From assembly GCF_000025965.1 (NCBI RefSeq), contig NC_006513.1, positions 1,860,001-1,924,000 of the forward strand: a DNA stretch of 64,000 bases, written 5' to 3'. Below the pieces are notes generated by a model, which saw nothing but the letters and a program-made list of their open reading frames with translations, was not told the DNA's origin and searched no databases. The DNA is from Aromatoleum aromaticum EbN1. Its GTDB lineage: Bacteria; Pseudomonadota; Gammaproteobacteria; Burkholderiales; Rhodocyclaceae. Both the position numbers and the translations under genes were made by a program. Numbering within the stretch: the stretch's first letter is position 1; each line of letters starts with the position of its first letter. Shown piece by piece: positions 1 to 7,830 of the stretch.

Positions 1-350
1 CCGATGCCGCGGCCTTCCTGTCGCAGGTACAGCAGGACGCCGCGCCCTTCGGCAGCGATCGCCGCGAGCGCCGCTTCGAGTTGCGGGCCGCAGTCGCAGC
101 GCCGGCTGAACAGGGCGTCGCCGGTGAGGCACTCGGAGTGAACGCGGGTCAGCACGGGTTTGCCATCGGCGACTGCTCCAAGCGTCAGCGCGACATGCTC
201 GCGCCCGGTCGCCGGCTCTTCGAAGCCGTGCATCCGGAAAATTGCCCAGGGGGTCGGCAACCGGCATGAAGCGACCAGGCGGGTGTTCCGCTGGTCGGTT
301 TCATCGGTGCTCGCAACCGGCCCGGCGTTTCGGGTATCCGCGGTGTGCAT
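1..350 (-). CDS. ribA: GTP cyclohydrolase II, 5' part only (runs off left edge)
   Basis: Opens riboflavin synthesis by converting GTP to 2,5-diamino-6-ribosylamino-pyrimidinone phosphate, formate and PPi in the cytoplasm. About 116 N-terminal residues are visible. They contain [10 protein letters not shown], the zinc-ligand pattern C-x10-C-x-C ([16 protein letters not shown]) and [14 protein letters not shown], all hallmarks of RibA. The ATG at 350-348 follows a GGAAGAGAG ribosome-binding site. The first ~35 residues are a poorly conserved leader, so a slightly later start is possible. There is no RibB domain at the N-terminus, so this is a stand-alone cyclohydrolase II as far as can be seen. 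It lies on the same strand as the flavin-related genes of the phenol cluster but is separated from them by a plus-strand gene, so co-transcription is not shown. Confidence 0.9.
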   Translation of the reverse strand, partial: MHTADTRNAGPVASTDETDQRNTRLVASCRLPTPWAIFRMHGFEEPATGREHVALTLGAVADGKPVLTRVHSECLTGDALFSRRCDCGPQLEAALAAIAAEGRGVLLYLRQEGRGI

Positions 351-607
351 CGTGATCTCTCTTCCATTACGGGTGGCGGCCGGAGTCATCGGAGGACCTG
401 GGTGGAGGTTTTCCCAACGTCCGTGCGAGGCCCGTCGTACCGCTTTCAACGAGAAGGTGACGTGTGCGCGCAGATCGGTCAACTGCAAAATGCGTGCTTT
501 CGTCGCGCGCCGCGCTCGATCGGTCGCAGAAAAGCGGCTGTGTCCGACGCTGTGTCCTAATATTGGGAGACGCGACGGCAAACGATCGCCGAGTTGCTGA
601 CGGAGGG

Positions 608-781
608 ATGATGCATACGCCTACACCGCCGGTGCCGGGTCCCCAACCGGATCCGGCACCGGAGCCCGACCCCGTGCCCGACCCGAGCAAAGACCCGGAT
701 CCGGAGACGGACGACGATACCGCGCAAGTGACCCGCGGACACCTGAAGAAAGGGGTGATCCTGAGCGCTTCACTCGCATAG
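608..781 (+). CDS. Small proline/aspartate-rich hypothetical protein
   Basis: I do not recognise this 57-residue ORF. It starts with ATG ATG at 608/611 next to a GGAGGG stretch. Its first two thirds are a P-D/P-E repeat ([20 protein letters not shown]) followed by an acidic DDD patch and the tail [14 protein letters not shown]. The low-complexity anionic composition suggests a disordered segment. It ends 8 bp before the DUF6351 gene, so the two could be co-transcribed. The reading frame extends further upstream, but without a convincing ribosome-binding site. It may be non-coding; the composition alone could come from GC-rich DNA. Confidence 0.35.
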   Translation: MMHTPTPPVPGPQPDPAPEPDPVPDPSKDPDPETDDDTAQVTRGHLKKGVILSASLA

Positions 782-789
782 GGGGGAAT

Positions 790-3018
790 ATGCCGGCGAA
801 AGGGTGGGTCTGGTTGAGCTTGCTGCTGACGGCCACACTGTCCGCCGGGTCCTCCGCCCCGCCGAAGGCGCAACGTCCGATCGTGGTCGGCCTGCCGGCC
901 GGCTTCGATGCGAAGGCGCCCGCCGCACCCTACGACGGACCACATCCGTCGCGGTTGCAGCGTCCTGCCGAGACGTTCCGGTTTCCGATAAGGCTCGGCC
1001 AGGTAGGGCCGAGCGAAGCCCTGTTTGCCGGTCCCACACAGTATCCGTTCGTTTGCGATACCGAAGCTTCCGGCCTGGGTCAACCGCTGGTGGACAATCA
1101 TGCCGGAGTCGGCACGCCGGTCGTCTCGAAGGCCGCGACGGTCTTTGCGAACCCCGCACCGATCGGCTACAGCCAGGACTGTCTGGCGCGCACGCGGGCC
1201 TGGTATTACTACAAGCCGCGGGGCAAGGAAAAATTCGAGCGGTGGTCGGAAGCGGTGCGGGACGTCGACAGCGTCAGCATCAACGGTACCCCGGTGCCGT
1301 TCATCGTGCGCGTCGAAATGGGCACGATCAACCGTTTCGTCTACGTCATTGCGGCGCTGAAAGGGCCTCATGAAACTCTCGCTGCCCCGAGTGCCGCGCA
1401 CTGGAACGGCCGCCTGATCTACCAGTTTTCCGGCGGCGTCGGGATCGGGCACCGGCAAGGCAGGGTGAAGCCTTCGAGAGTCCTCGAGGGGCGGCGCGAG
1501 CAACTGGCGCAGGGCTATGCGGTCGTCGCGTCGACCGGCACGACGACTTCCACTCATTACAACATCTGGCTGGCCGAAGATACCGCGTTGCGCGTAAAGC
1601 GCCAGTTCGTCGCGCTATATGGCGAACCGGAGTATACGATCGGCGTGGGCGGGTCCGGTGGCGCGATCCAGCAGTATCTGCTGGCGCAGAACCGTCCCGG
1701 CCTGATCGATGCTGCGATTGCGCAGTATTCGTATCCCGACATGGTCACCCAGACCATCTGGGCGTTCGATTGCGAACTGCTGGAGTATTACTTCGACAGG
1801 ACCGACCGCCGCAATCCGCTGTGGCACCACGCCGAACACCGGCAATGGGTCGAAGGTCTCAACGCCCGCAACGATTACCAGGGCGAGGGCAAGGCGAGAG
1901 CCATCGCGACGACGACCCGGCTCGCCCTGCTGGCCGGTGAGCGCCGGGTGGCGGACGCCGAGGGTCAGACTGAATGCGTGGTCGGCTGGCGCGGGCTGAC
2001 GCCACTGGTGCTGAACCCGCGCTTTGCGTTCATCGAGGACCGACTTGCCAGACGGGTGTTCAGGCGTGTGCAGTGGAGCTATTTCGAGGATCTGAAGGAT
2101 TTCTACGGCACCGATGCGCAGGGCTATGCGCGCATCCCGTGGGACAACGTGGGAGTCCAATACGGCCTGCGGGCGCTCCAGCGTGGGCAGATCGACGTCG
2201 AGCAGTTCCTGCGCCTCAATGCCCGTGTCGGCACCTGGAAGCCCGTCGCCGAGATGAAGCGCGAGCGTTTCTGGATCCTGCGCGGAGCCAGCAGCGATCT
2301 GGATGATTTCTCGCCGTGGAGCGCGCACAACATGAATCGCGGCAAGACCCGCGACGCGCCGGCGCCGCGCTTCGAGGGCGATCGCCTGGCGATGGCGGCA
2401 GCGTATCGATCGGGCCAGGTCTTTCTCGGGCGCCTCGACATTCCGGTCATCGACGTGCGCCACTATCTGGAACCGGTGCTGGACATGCACCATGCTTCGG
2501 CGTCCTTTTCGGTGCGCGTGCGGCTCCTTGCGGCACAGGGGGAGGCGGGAAACCAGGCGATCTGGGTCAGCGACAGGAAGCACGATCCGACTCCCGAGGC
2601 CTTCGCGGCGATCGAGCGATGGCTCGCGGCCAGACGCGCGCGTCCCGAACAATCCTGGTCCGCGCTGCGTCCGGCGGCCGCGAGCGATCGTTGTATCGAT
2701 GCGCAGGGCAGGACGATGTTCAGCGGCGATCGGGTATGGGACGGTGAATGGAACCAGCGTCCGCCCGGCCCGTGCATGCAGGCCTATCCGATCTACGACA
2801 ATCCGCGCACCGTCGCGGGCGACAAGATACGTGGCGATCATTTCAAGTGCGCGCTGCAGACGGTTGGCGAAGCGCTCGATGCCGGGCTCTACGAACCGAT
2901 CGACATGCGTCCCTACCGGGCGCGACTGGAGCGGATCTTTCCGCAGGGCGTCTGTGACTACCGACAGGCCGATCAAGGCCGCCCGGCCGATCTGCCGGAG
3001 GCGGACGGCACCGGCTGA
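790..3018 (+). CDS. Exported DUF6351 family protein, probable alpha/beta-hydrolase fold
   Basis: A 742-residue protein with an N-terminal signal sequence (WVWLSLLLTATLSAGSSA), so probably periplasmic or outer-membrane associated. It matches my memory of the DUF6351 family in size and in its central segment. GVGGSGGAIQ around Ser289 looks like the nucleophile elbow of an alpha/beta hydrolase and is followed by AIAQYSYPDM. The C-terminal half is rich in Trp, Arg and Cys (QTECVVGW, CDYRQADQG), compatible with disulfides in an exported enzyme. The substrate is unknown; esters or polyhydroxyalkanoate-like substrates have been guessed for relatives, but nothing here proves it. The start at 790 follows a GGGGGA site and gives a complete signal peptide. 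The gene faces the end of the phenol cluster. Confidence 0.75.
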   Translation: MPAKGWVWLSLLLTATLSAGSSAPPKAQRPIVVGLPAGFDAKAPAAPYDGPHPSRLQRPAETFRFPIRLGQVGPSEALFAGPTQYPFVCDTEASGLGQPLVDNHAGVGTPVVSKAATVFANPAPIGYSQDCLARTRAWYYYKPRGKEKFERWSEAVRDVDSVSINGTPVPFIVRVEMGTINRFVYVIAALKGPHETLAAPSAAHWNGRLIYQFSGGVGIGHRQGRVKPSRVLEGRREQLAQGYAVVASTGTTTSTHYNIWLAEDTALRVKRQFVALYGEPEYTIGVGGSGGAIQQYLLAQNRPGLIDAAIAQYSYPDMVTQTIWAFDCELLEYYFDRTDRRNPLWHHAEHRQWVEGLNARNDYQGEGKARAIATTTRLALLAGERRVADAEGQTECVVGWRGLTPLVLNPRFAFIEDRLARRVFRRVQWSYFEDLKDFYGTDAQGYARIPWDNVGVQYGLRALQRGQIDVEQFLRLNARVGTWKPVAEMKRERFWILRGASSDLDDFSPWSAHNMNRGKTRDAPAPRFEGDRLAMAAAYRSGQVFLGRLDIPVIDVRHYLEPVLDMHHASASFSVRVRLLAAQGEAGNQAIWVSDRKHDPTPEAFAAIERWLAARRARPEQSWSALRPAAASDRCIDAQGRTMFSGDRVWDGEWNQRPPGPCMQAYPIYDNPRTVAGDKIRGDHFKCALQTVGEALDAGLYEPIDMRPYRARLERIFPQGVCDYRQADQGRPADLPEADGTG

Positions 3019-3137
3019 AAGCCTGCCGCCTGTCCGTGCAAGAGACTGCGGCACACCGTGCCACCCCGCGCGGGCCGCAGCCTTGCTCTCAAGAAAGCGC
3101 CGGGCAGCCCCAGGTTTTCTTGCCCTCCTCGGGGGGC

Positions 3138-3158
3138 GGAAACGGCTAAGCCGTTTCC
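3138..3158. terminator. Palindrome between convergent genes, possible terminator
   Basis: Perfect 10-bp arms (GGAAACGGCT / AGCCGTTTCC) around one central base, placed between the convergent stops at 3018 and 3168. There is no T-run on either side, so it is at best an atypical bidirectional terminator or an mRNA-end stabiliser. The rest of 3019-3167 shows nothing else. Confidence 0.4.
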
Positions 3159-3167
3159 TGGGGACGC

Positions 3168-4097
3168 TCAGAACGGCGTGACGAGCTTGAACCACGCCTT
3201 GTCGCCGCGGAAGCGGTTCTCGGCTTCGGTTTCGTGTTGCCACTGCGCGACCAGCAGCGTGCCGCCTTTCGTCGTGTAGCTGACGCTCGGGCCGATCGCG
3301 AACACTTCGCCGCGGCGCCCGGCGGACCATGGGCCGATCGCGGCCGGGATCTTGCGGCCGTCGAGCTCGTCGTCGGTCGTCTGCTTCACGTAGTAGCCCG
3401 ACAGGCCCGCCCCCCAGGGCCCGAAGCGCTTGCCGACGAGGTAGTCGATGTGGAGTTCGTCGCCGGACTCGTAGTCCATCTCCGGCGCTCCCGGTGCGGG
3501 GCGGAAGTCGTTGTTCTTCGCCTTGATGTTGTACATGAACTTGCCCGATACCTCCCAGCCGCTTTCCGACAGCCATGTCACGGCGAACACCGGCTCGACA
3601 CTCCAGTAGTGCGCGCCGATGCTCTTTCGCGGTTTGCCCGACTTGTACTTGCCGGTCGGCGCGTAGAAGTCGAGCACGGCGACCCAGCGCCAGTTGCCGG
3701 AATGCCATGAGATGGCGAGCGGCGAAAATACCAGGTCACCCAGTCCGGTGACCGTCTTGCTGCCGGCGCCGAGCTCCAGTTCCTGGTGCACGACCGGCAG
3801 GATCGCGTGCACCGCCCAGTTGCCGCCGAGGATCTGCTGGTTCGTGACCTTGACCCAGCGCAGCGCGTCGAACCATGCGGTGACGGAGGCGCCGGGCACT
3901 TTGTCGCCGTCGCCGTCGCGCAGGTCGCCGTCGTAATAGCCGAAGTAGTTCAGAAAATAATCGCCCGGCGGCGGCAGCGCGCCAGCGAGCCAGTTCTCGC
4001 TGCCGTGGGGGTATTGATCGCCGCCTTCCTTTGCGCCCGCACTTGTCGCAACGAGTGCCGACAGGGCGATCGCAAGGCCGATTTTGTTCATCCTCAT
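3168..4097 (-). CDS. Phenol_MetA_deg / SphA-type outer-membrane protein
   Basis: A 309-residue exported protein: MRMNKIGLAIALSALVATSAGA is a clear signal peptide, followed by alternating amphipathic beta strands and a final aromatic residue (WFKLVTPF), typical of an outer-membrane beta-barrel. It belongs to the family annotated as MetA-pathway of phenol degradation, or SphA-like transporter, found beside many aromatic-degradation operons. The family is thought to help hydrophobic substrates cross the outer membrane. The start at 4097 has an excellent AAGGAGGAG site; the upstream extension in the same frame has none. It is the last gene of the minus-strand phenol cluster, 160 bp after the Nudix gene, so phenol or p-cresol uptake is a reasonable but unproven role. 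Confidence 0.85.
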   Translation of the reverse strand: MRMNKIGLAIALSALVATSAGAKEGGDQYPHGSENWLAGALPPPGDYFLNYFGYYDGDLRDGDGDKVPGASVTAWFDALRWVKVTNQQILGGNWAVHAILPVVHQELELGAGSKTVTGLGDLVFSPLAISWHSGNWRWVAVLDFYAPTGKYKSGKPRKSIGAHYWSVEPVFAVTWLSESGWEVSGKFMYNIKAKNNDFRPAPGAPEMDYESGDELHIDYLVGKRFGPWGAGLSGYYVKQTTDDELDGRKIPAAIGPWSAGRRGEVFAIGPSVSYTTKGGTLLVAQWQHETEAENRFRGDKAWFKLVTPF

Positions 4098-4257
4098 GTG
4101 TCTCCTCCTTGATGTCTTATTGCTCTGCTCACTGCAATGCCCCGGCCGGAACGAGACGGCGCAATGGCCCGTCTCGTCCCGGCCGGAACGGTCGAACATC
4201 TTCGACCGTCGGCAGCCCTGCGCGGACCCACGGCTGCGAATGTGGTGCTCACGCTAT

Positions 4258-4806
4258 CTATCTTGCGGTCATCGTCCGGAGGCCCGGCTGGCGGCCCCAT
4301 TTCCACGGTGCCGTGACGTCCTCGATGACGTCGAAAAACCAGCGGTCGAGCGGCGGCGCGTCGACGGGCGGGCGCTGCACCGGCAGCTGGCCGGGAGCGA
4401 TCAGGCAGATCTCGCCGGCGTCGTCGCCGGCAACCGGTTCGCCGGCGATCGAGTGCGCGCGGTAGGCGAGGATCACGGCGCGAACGCCGGTCTGCGAATA
4501 TGCGCCGACGAAGCCGTCGACGACGACCTCGAGCCCGCTTTCCTCGCGCGCCTCGCGCACTACCGCCTCCTCGAGCGACTCGCCGAGCTCGACGTAGCCG
4601 CCCGGAGGCGCCCAGTAGCCGGCCAGCGGTTCGAGCTTGCGGCGGATCAGCACCAGCCGGCCCGCATGTTCGATGATCCCCAGCACGACCGGCGCCGGCT
4701 TGTGGAACGCGGTATGGCCGCACGCCGGACAGGTCTCGCGGTCCCGGCCGTGGATCGGCGCGACGGTCAGCGGGGTGCGGCAGTGCGGGCAGAATTGCAG
4801 TGACAT
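4258..4806 (-). CDS. Nudix hydrolase with N-terminal zinc ribbon
   Basis: A 182-residue protein. Residues 1-35 form a zinc ribbon (FCPHC and CPACG). The Nudix domain follows with an intact box GX5EX7REX2EEXG in GYVELGESLEEAVVREAREESG. Nudix enzymes hydrolyse nucleoside-diphosphate-X compounds; this subgroup resembles NUDIX proteins acting on NAD, FAD or similar dinucleotides, but the substrate cannot be read from sequence. MutT-like genes are known in phenol clusters of Thauera and relatives. It lies 19 bp downstream of the riboflavin-kinase-like gene, so a link to flavin nucleotide turnover (for example releasing FMN from FAD) is an attractive inference. The start at 4806 follows a GGAGAC site. 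Confidence 0.88.
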   Translation of the reverse strand: MSLQFCPHCRTPLTVAPIHGRDRETCPACGHTAFHKPAPVVLGIIEHAGRLVLIRRKLEPLAGYWAPPGGYVELGESLEEAVVREAREESGLEVVVDGFVGAYSQTGVRAVILAYRAHSIAGEPVAGDDAGEICLIAPGQLPVQRPPVDAPPLDRWFFDVIEDVTAPWKWGRQPGLRTMTAR

Positions 4807-4825
4807 GTCGGTCTCCTGTGGGGGG

Positions 4826-5305
4826 TCACGCCGGAACGTCGGGGAGGAGCGGATGGGGCGCGGCGCCGACGCAGGGAGACATCGGCAGTCCGCCCCGCCA
4901 GCCGGTCACGACATGCAGCTGCACCGCGTCGCCGTCGGCCAGGCCGAGCGTGTGGCGCACCGGCAGCGGCGCGATGACCTCTAGTTTGTCCGGCGGGTAA
5001 TCGTCCATGTCCGGCAGCACCAGCGCGCCCGAAAGGCGCCCGGCAAGGCGCACCGGGAAGCACTTTGCCGCGCACAACCCGTGCCGCGGCGTGATCGCGA
5101 TGCCGCGCGTGGCGAGCAGCCGCAGGCGCAGCGCCTCCCAGCGCGCGCCGTCCATGCGCAGGTTGAACGTGCCGGGGCAGGGGGCGAAGCCGAGCCTGGT
5201 GCGGAATTCCTCGACGACCCAGTCGATCGTGGTAAATCGCGTGCCTTCGCCGAGGCCCGAGCAGACGACGCCTTGGAGTTTGACGGTTGTGCCGGTTTCA
5301 CGCAT
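4826..5305 (-). CDS. Archaeal-type (CTP-dependent, DUF120) riboflavin kinase homologue
   Basis: A 159-residue protein whose core matches the CTP-dependent riboflavin kinase (RibK/DUF120) family of archaea: KLQGVVCSGLGEGTRFT near the start, the signature APCPGTFNLRM, then RHGLCAAKCFPVRL and a C-terminal LADGDAVQLHVV. Archaeal RibK converts riboflavin to FMN. Bacteria normally use the unrelated RibF, so a stand-alone DUF120 protein in a bacterial catabolic cluster is unusual. Placement between the UbiX-like gene and the Nudix gene suggests it supplies FMN for prenylation, or modifies a flavin-like cofactor. I chose the start at 5305 because the family begins close to this residue; the ribosome-binding site (AGGGCGAG) is mediocre. 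Activity and nucleotide donor are not proven. Confidence 0.8.
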   Translation of the reverse strand: MRETGTTVKLQGVVCSGLGEGTRFTTIDWVVEEFRTRLGFAPCPGTFNLRMDGARWEALRLRLLATRGIAITPRHGLCAAKCFPVRLAGRLSGALVLPDMDDYPPDKLEVIAPLPVRHTLGLADGDAVQLHVVTGWRGGLPMSPCVGAAPHPLLPDVPA

Positions 5306-5491
5306 CGCTCGCCCTTGTGCTCGATAAAAAACGTTGCCGATTCGTGGTCTTGCAGGCGGAAAACGAAGTTTCGGCGTAGCCGAAAGCGAAGCGCCTTCCA
5401 CCGGATTGCAGTTGCCGCGAGCCCAAACGCCGCGAATGCCGCCTTCGGCTCATCCGCCCTGCGGCGGTTGCGGTCGGTCGAGCCCATCGCC

Positions 5492-6082
5492 TCAGTCCGA
5501 ACGTGCTTTCGCGTGCTCGCGTTCCTCGTTGCCGGTCCAGCGCCCGAACAGGTCGACGTCGAGGTCGAACTGGTCGAGCACTTTCGTCACCGATTGGTTG
5601 ATGATGTCGTCGAGCGTCTTCGGCCGGTGGTAGAACGCCGGCAGCGGCGGCACCAGCACCGCGCCGGTCTCGGTGACCTGCGTCATCAGCCGCAGGTGTC
5701 CGAGATGCAGCGGAGTTTCGCGGATCATCAGCACGAGCTTGCGGCGCTCCTTGAGCGTCACGTCGGCGGCGCGGATCAGCAGGTTCGTGTTGAACGAGTT
5801 CGCCACTGCCGACAGCGTCTTGATCGAGCACGGCGCGATGATCATGCCGGCGTGGCGGAACGAGCCGCTCGCGATCGACGCGCCGACGTCGTTGATGTCA
5901 TGCACGCAGGAGGCGAGGCGCTTGACGTCGTTGATCGAATAATCGGTCTCGTAGACGATCGTGCGCTTGGCCGAATCCGACATCACGAGGTCGGTGTCGA
6001 CGCCGATTTTCTTCAGCACCTCGAGGATGCGGATGCCGTAGATCGCGCCGCTGGCACCGGAAATTCCGACGACTATTCTCAT
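5492..6082 (-). CDS. UbiX-like flavin prenyltransferase
   Basis: A 196-residue UbiX/Pad1 family protein. It begins with the FMN-binding signature MRIVVGISGASGAIYGIR and has the conserved PCSIKTLSAVANS, NLLIRAADVTLKERRKLVLM and RETPLHLGHLRLM blocks. UbiX joins a dimethylallyl group to FMN to make prenylated FMN, the cofactor of UbiD-type (de)carboxylases, so it probably serves one or more of the three UbiD paralogues upstream in the same transcription unit. The start ATG at 6082 has a GGGAG site and lies 13 bp after the preceding gene. The protein ends with a charged tail, REHAKARSD. Whether this copy also serves ubiquinone synthesis cannot be told. Confidence 0.93.
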   Translation of the reverse strand: MRIVVGISGASGAIYGIRILEVLKKIGVDTDLVMSDSAKRTIVYETDYSINDVKRLASCVHDINDVGASIASGSFRHAGMIIAPCSIKTLSAVANSFNTNLLIRAADVTLKERRKLVLMIRETPLHLGHLRLMTQVTETGAVLVPPLPAFYHRPKTLDDIINQSVTKVLDQFDLDVDLFGRWTGNEEREHAKARSD

Positions 6083-6095
6083 TTTCAGATCTCCC

Positions 6096-7442
6096 TCAGG
6101 AAAGCAGTGCGGCGATGAGTGCGCGCGCTTTTGCCGCGGCGGCGGCGGGCAGGGTGATGCGGTCGGACTCGGCGCCGCTCGTGCGCGTCGCGATGAAGCC
6201 GACTTTCGAAGCGGCGTTGCCGGATGCCGACGGGTCGATGACATAGGCTTCGCAGCCGTGGATCACGACAGTGTCGCGCGCGGGCTGGTAACGTGTCGCC
6301 AGCGCCCACGCGACTTCGCGCGGGTCGCGGATATCGACGTCGTCGTCGACGATGGTGACCATCTTCAGGCGGCGGTCGAGATTCAGCGCCAGCATCACGA
6401 GCCTTCTCACGTCGGCTGGCGTGCAGTCGTGAACGGCGATGACGGCGGAAAAGCCGCTCGTGCCAGCGGCCAGTTCCAGATCGGCGACGCCGCCGATCAG
6501 CACCTGCAACTGGCCGAGCAGCTCGGCACCGGCCGCGAGCGACAGCAGCGCGTCGACTTCGGCCGACCATGGACAAAGGCCCGGGTAGATGAAGTTGTCG
6601 CGGTGCGTGACCGCGCTCACTTCGATGACAGGGCTTACGTTCGAGAAGTAATGCCCGGTGTTCTCGCCGAACGGCCCTTCGAGTTCGCGCACGCCCGGCA
6701 GCATCCGCCCTTCGATGACGATCTCGGCGTGCGCCGGCACTTCGACGTCGACCGTCTCGGCGCGCACCAGTTCGACCGGTTCGCCGCGCAACGCGCCGGC
6801 GATCGCCATCTTGTCCGGCACCAGCGGACCGACCTTGACGACCGACGCGAGCAGCGTCGCCGGTTCGAGGCCGAGCGCGACCGCGACGTCGAGCGGCCGG
6901 CCGGCGGCTTCGGCGCGCGCGAGGAACTGCGGCAGCGGCGGATTCGCGAGCAGGATGCCGAGCCGCCTGCCGCCCTTGACCATCATGCGGTGGATGCCCA
7001 TGCCGCGCCGGCCGGTCTCGGGGTCGGTGCACAGCACGACGCCGGTGGTGATGAACGGCGCCGCGTCCTTCTCATGGTGGGTCAGGATCGGCAACAGCGA
7101 CAGCAGGTCGTCGGGTGCGCGGTGCACGACCTCCTTGACCGGCACCGCGCCCGTGGCCACGACCGGCGGCACGCCGTGTTCCTTGCGCTGCAGCCAGGTT
7201 TGCGCGAGCCGCTCTTCAGTCGTGCCGAGTGCGCGGGCGAGGCGCGGGCGGCTGGCGATCAGGTTGCCGGCGACGCGCGTGCCGGGATAGCCGCGGAGGT
7301 TGTCGAACAGCACCGCCGGCGCGCCCGCGGGCAGGCCACGCAACACTGCCGCGATCTCGAAGCGCGGATCGAACTCGTCGCGGACGTGGCGCAGATCGTC
7401 GCCGAGGTCGGCGAGAAATGCGCGCAAATCGGAATAAGCCAT
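6096..7442 (-). CDS. Third UbiD-family (de)carboxylase of the phenol cluster
   Basis: A 448-residue UbiD-family protein distinct from the two carboxylase subunits upstream. The UbiD catalytic set appears present: Arg152 in MGIHRMMV, and Glu255 and Glu260 in EGPFGE. It starts at an ATG with a GGGGGAACG site and is separated from ppcC by 121 bp containing a strong hairpin, while UbiX follows after only 13 bp. The close UbiD-UbiX pairing is the usual arrangement for a prenyl-FMN-dependent enzyme. Possible roles are a decarboxylase or carboxylase acting on 4-hydroxybenzoate-like compounds, or an accessory or alternative phenylphosphate carboxylase subunit. The sequence does not decide between these. 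Confidence 0.9.
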   Translation of the reverse strand: MAYSDLRAFLADLGDDLRHVRDEFDPRFEIAAVLRGLPAGAPAVLFDNLRGYPGTRVAGNLIASRPRLARALGTTEERLAQTWLQRKEHGVPPVVATGAVPVKEVVHRAPDDLLSLLPILTHHEKDAAPFITTGVVLCTDPETGRRGMGIHRMMVKGGRRLGILLANPPLPQFLARAEAAGRPLDVAVALGLEPATLLASVVKVGPLVPDKMAIAGALRGEPVELVRAETVDVEVPAHAEIVIEGRMLPGVRELEGPFGENTGHYFSNVSPVIEVSAVTHRDNFIYPGLCPWSAEVDALLSLAAGAELLGQLQVLIGGVADLELAAGTSGFSAVIAVHDCTPADVRRLVMLALNLDRRLKMVTIVDDDVDIRDPREVAWALATRYQPARDTVVIHGCEAYVIDPSASGNAASKVGFIATRTSGAESDRITLPAAAAAKARALIAALLS

Positions 7443-7516
7443 CGTTCCCCCAATTCTTGAAACCGTGTCGAGCCGCGGCGCCGGCCGCGGGCGCACGTCC
7501 TGAACGTGCTGCCGCC

Positions 7517-7555
7517 GCCCGGGACCCACGGGCCGCAACCCGTGCGGGCCCGGGC
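7517..7555. other. Strong GC hairpin between ppcC and the third ubiD gene
   Basis: The outer arms GCCCGGG (7517-7523) and CCCGGGC (7549-7555) and the inner arms CACGGG / CCCGTG pair almost perfectly around a small loop. There is no T-run, so it is not a classical terminator. In the middle of an operon it could stabilise the upstream pps/ppc mRNA segment or lower expression of the downstream genes. Confidence 0.55.
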
Positions 7556-7563
7556 ACGCGTTG

Positions 7564-7818
7564 CTACAGATACTTCGCCGGCATGCGCTGGACCTGCTCG
7601 ATGATGCGGATCGAGAACTGCTGGCTGCACAGCTGGCCGCGGCCGAAACGCACTTGCAGGCGGTCGGGGAACTTGTCGAGCGCATTCGACAGTTCAGCCT
7701 TGACGCGCTGATAAGTGTATTTCTTCAGCCCCGGATTAAGGGTGCGCACGCTCAGTTCGAGCTCCGTGCCTTCCGGCAGCTCAGCCAGATCCATGACGAA
7801 AACTTCCCACTGGTTCAT
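7564..7818 (-). CDS. ppcC: Phenylphosphate carboxylase, gamma subunit
   Basis: An 84-residue protein without a broad family, matching the size (about 10 kDa) and position of the gamma subunit of phenylphosphate carboxylase described in Thauera aromatica. It is hydrophilic and highly charged, with a beta-rich start (MNQWEVFVMDLAELPEGTEL) and a basic middle (LNPGLKKYTYQRVKAE). In the known enzyme the alpha, beta and gamma subunits exchange label between CO2 and 4-hydroxybenzoate, and delta is needed for net carboxylation of phenylphosphate. It begins 12 bp after ppcA with an AAGGAGACGACG site, so the two are translated from one message. The assignment rests on context, size and recalled similarity. 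Confidence 0.88.
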   Translation of the reverse strand: MNQWEVFVMDLAELPEGTELELSVRTLNPGLKKYTYQRVKAELSNALDKFPDRLQVRFGRGQLCSQQFSIRIIEQVQRMPAKYL

Positions 7819-7830
7819 CGCGTCGTCTCC

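Noticed and set aside
1615-3708. 697-residue minus-strand open frame overlapping the DUF6351 gene
   Set aside because: Arg/Gly/Ala-rich shadow of high-GC coding DNA with no family similarity; the plus-strand gene has a signal peptide and conserved motifs.
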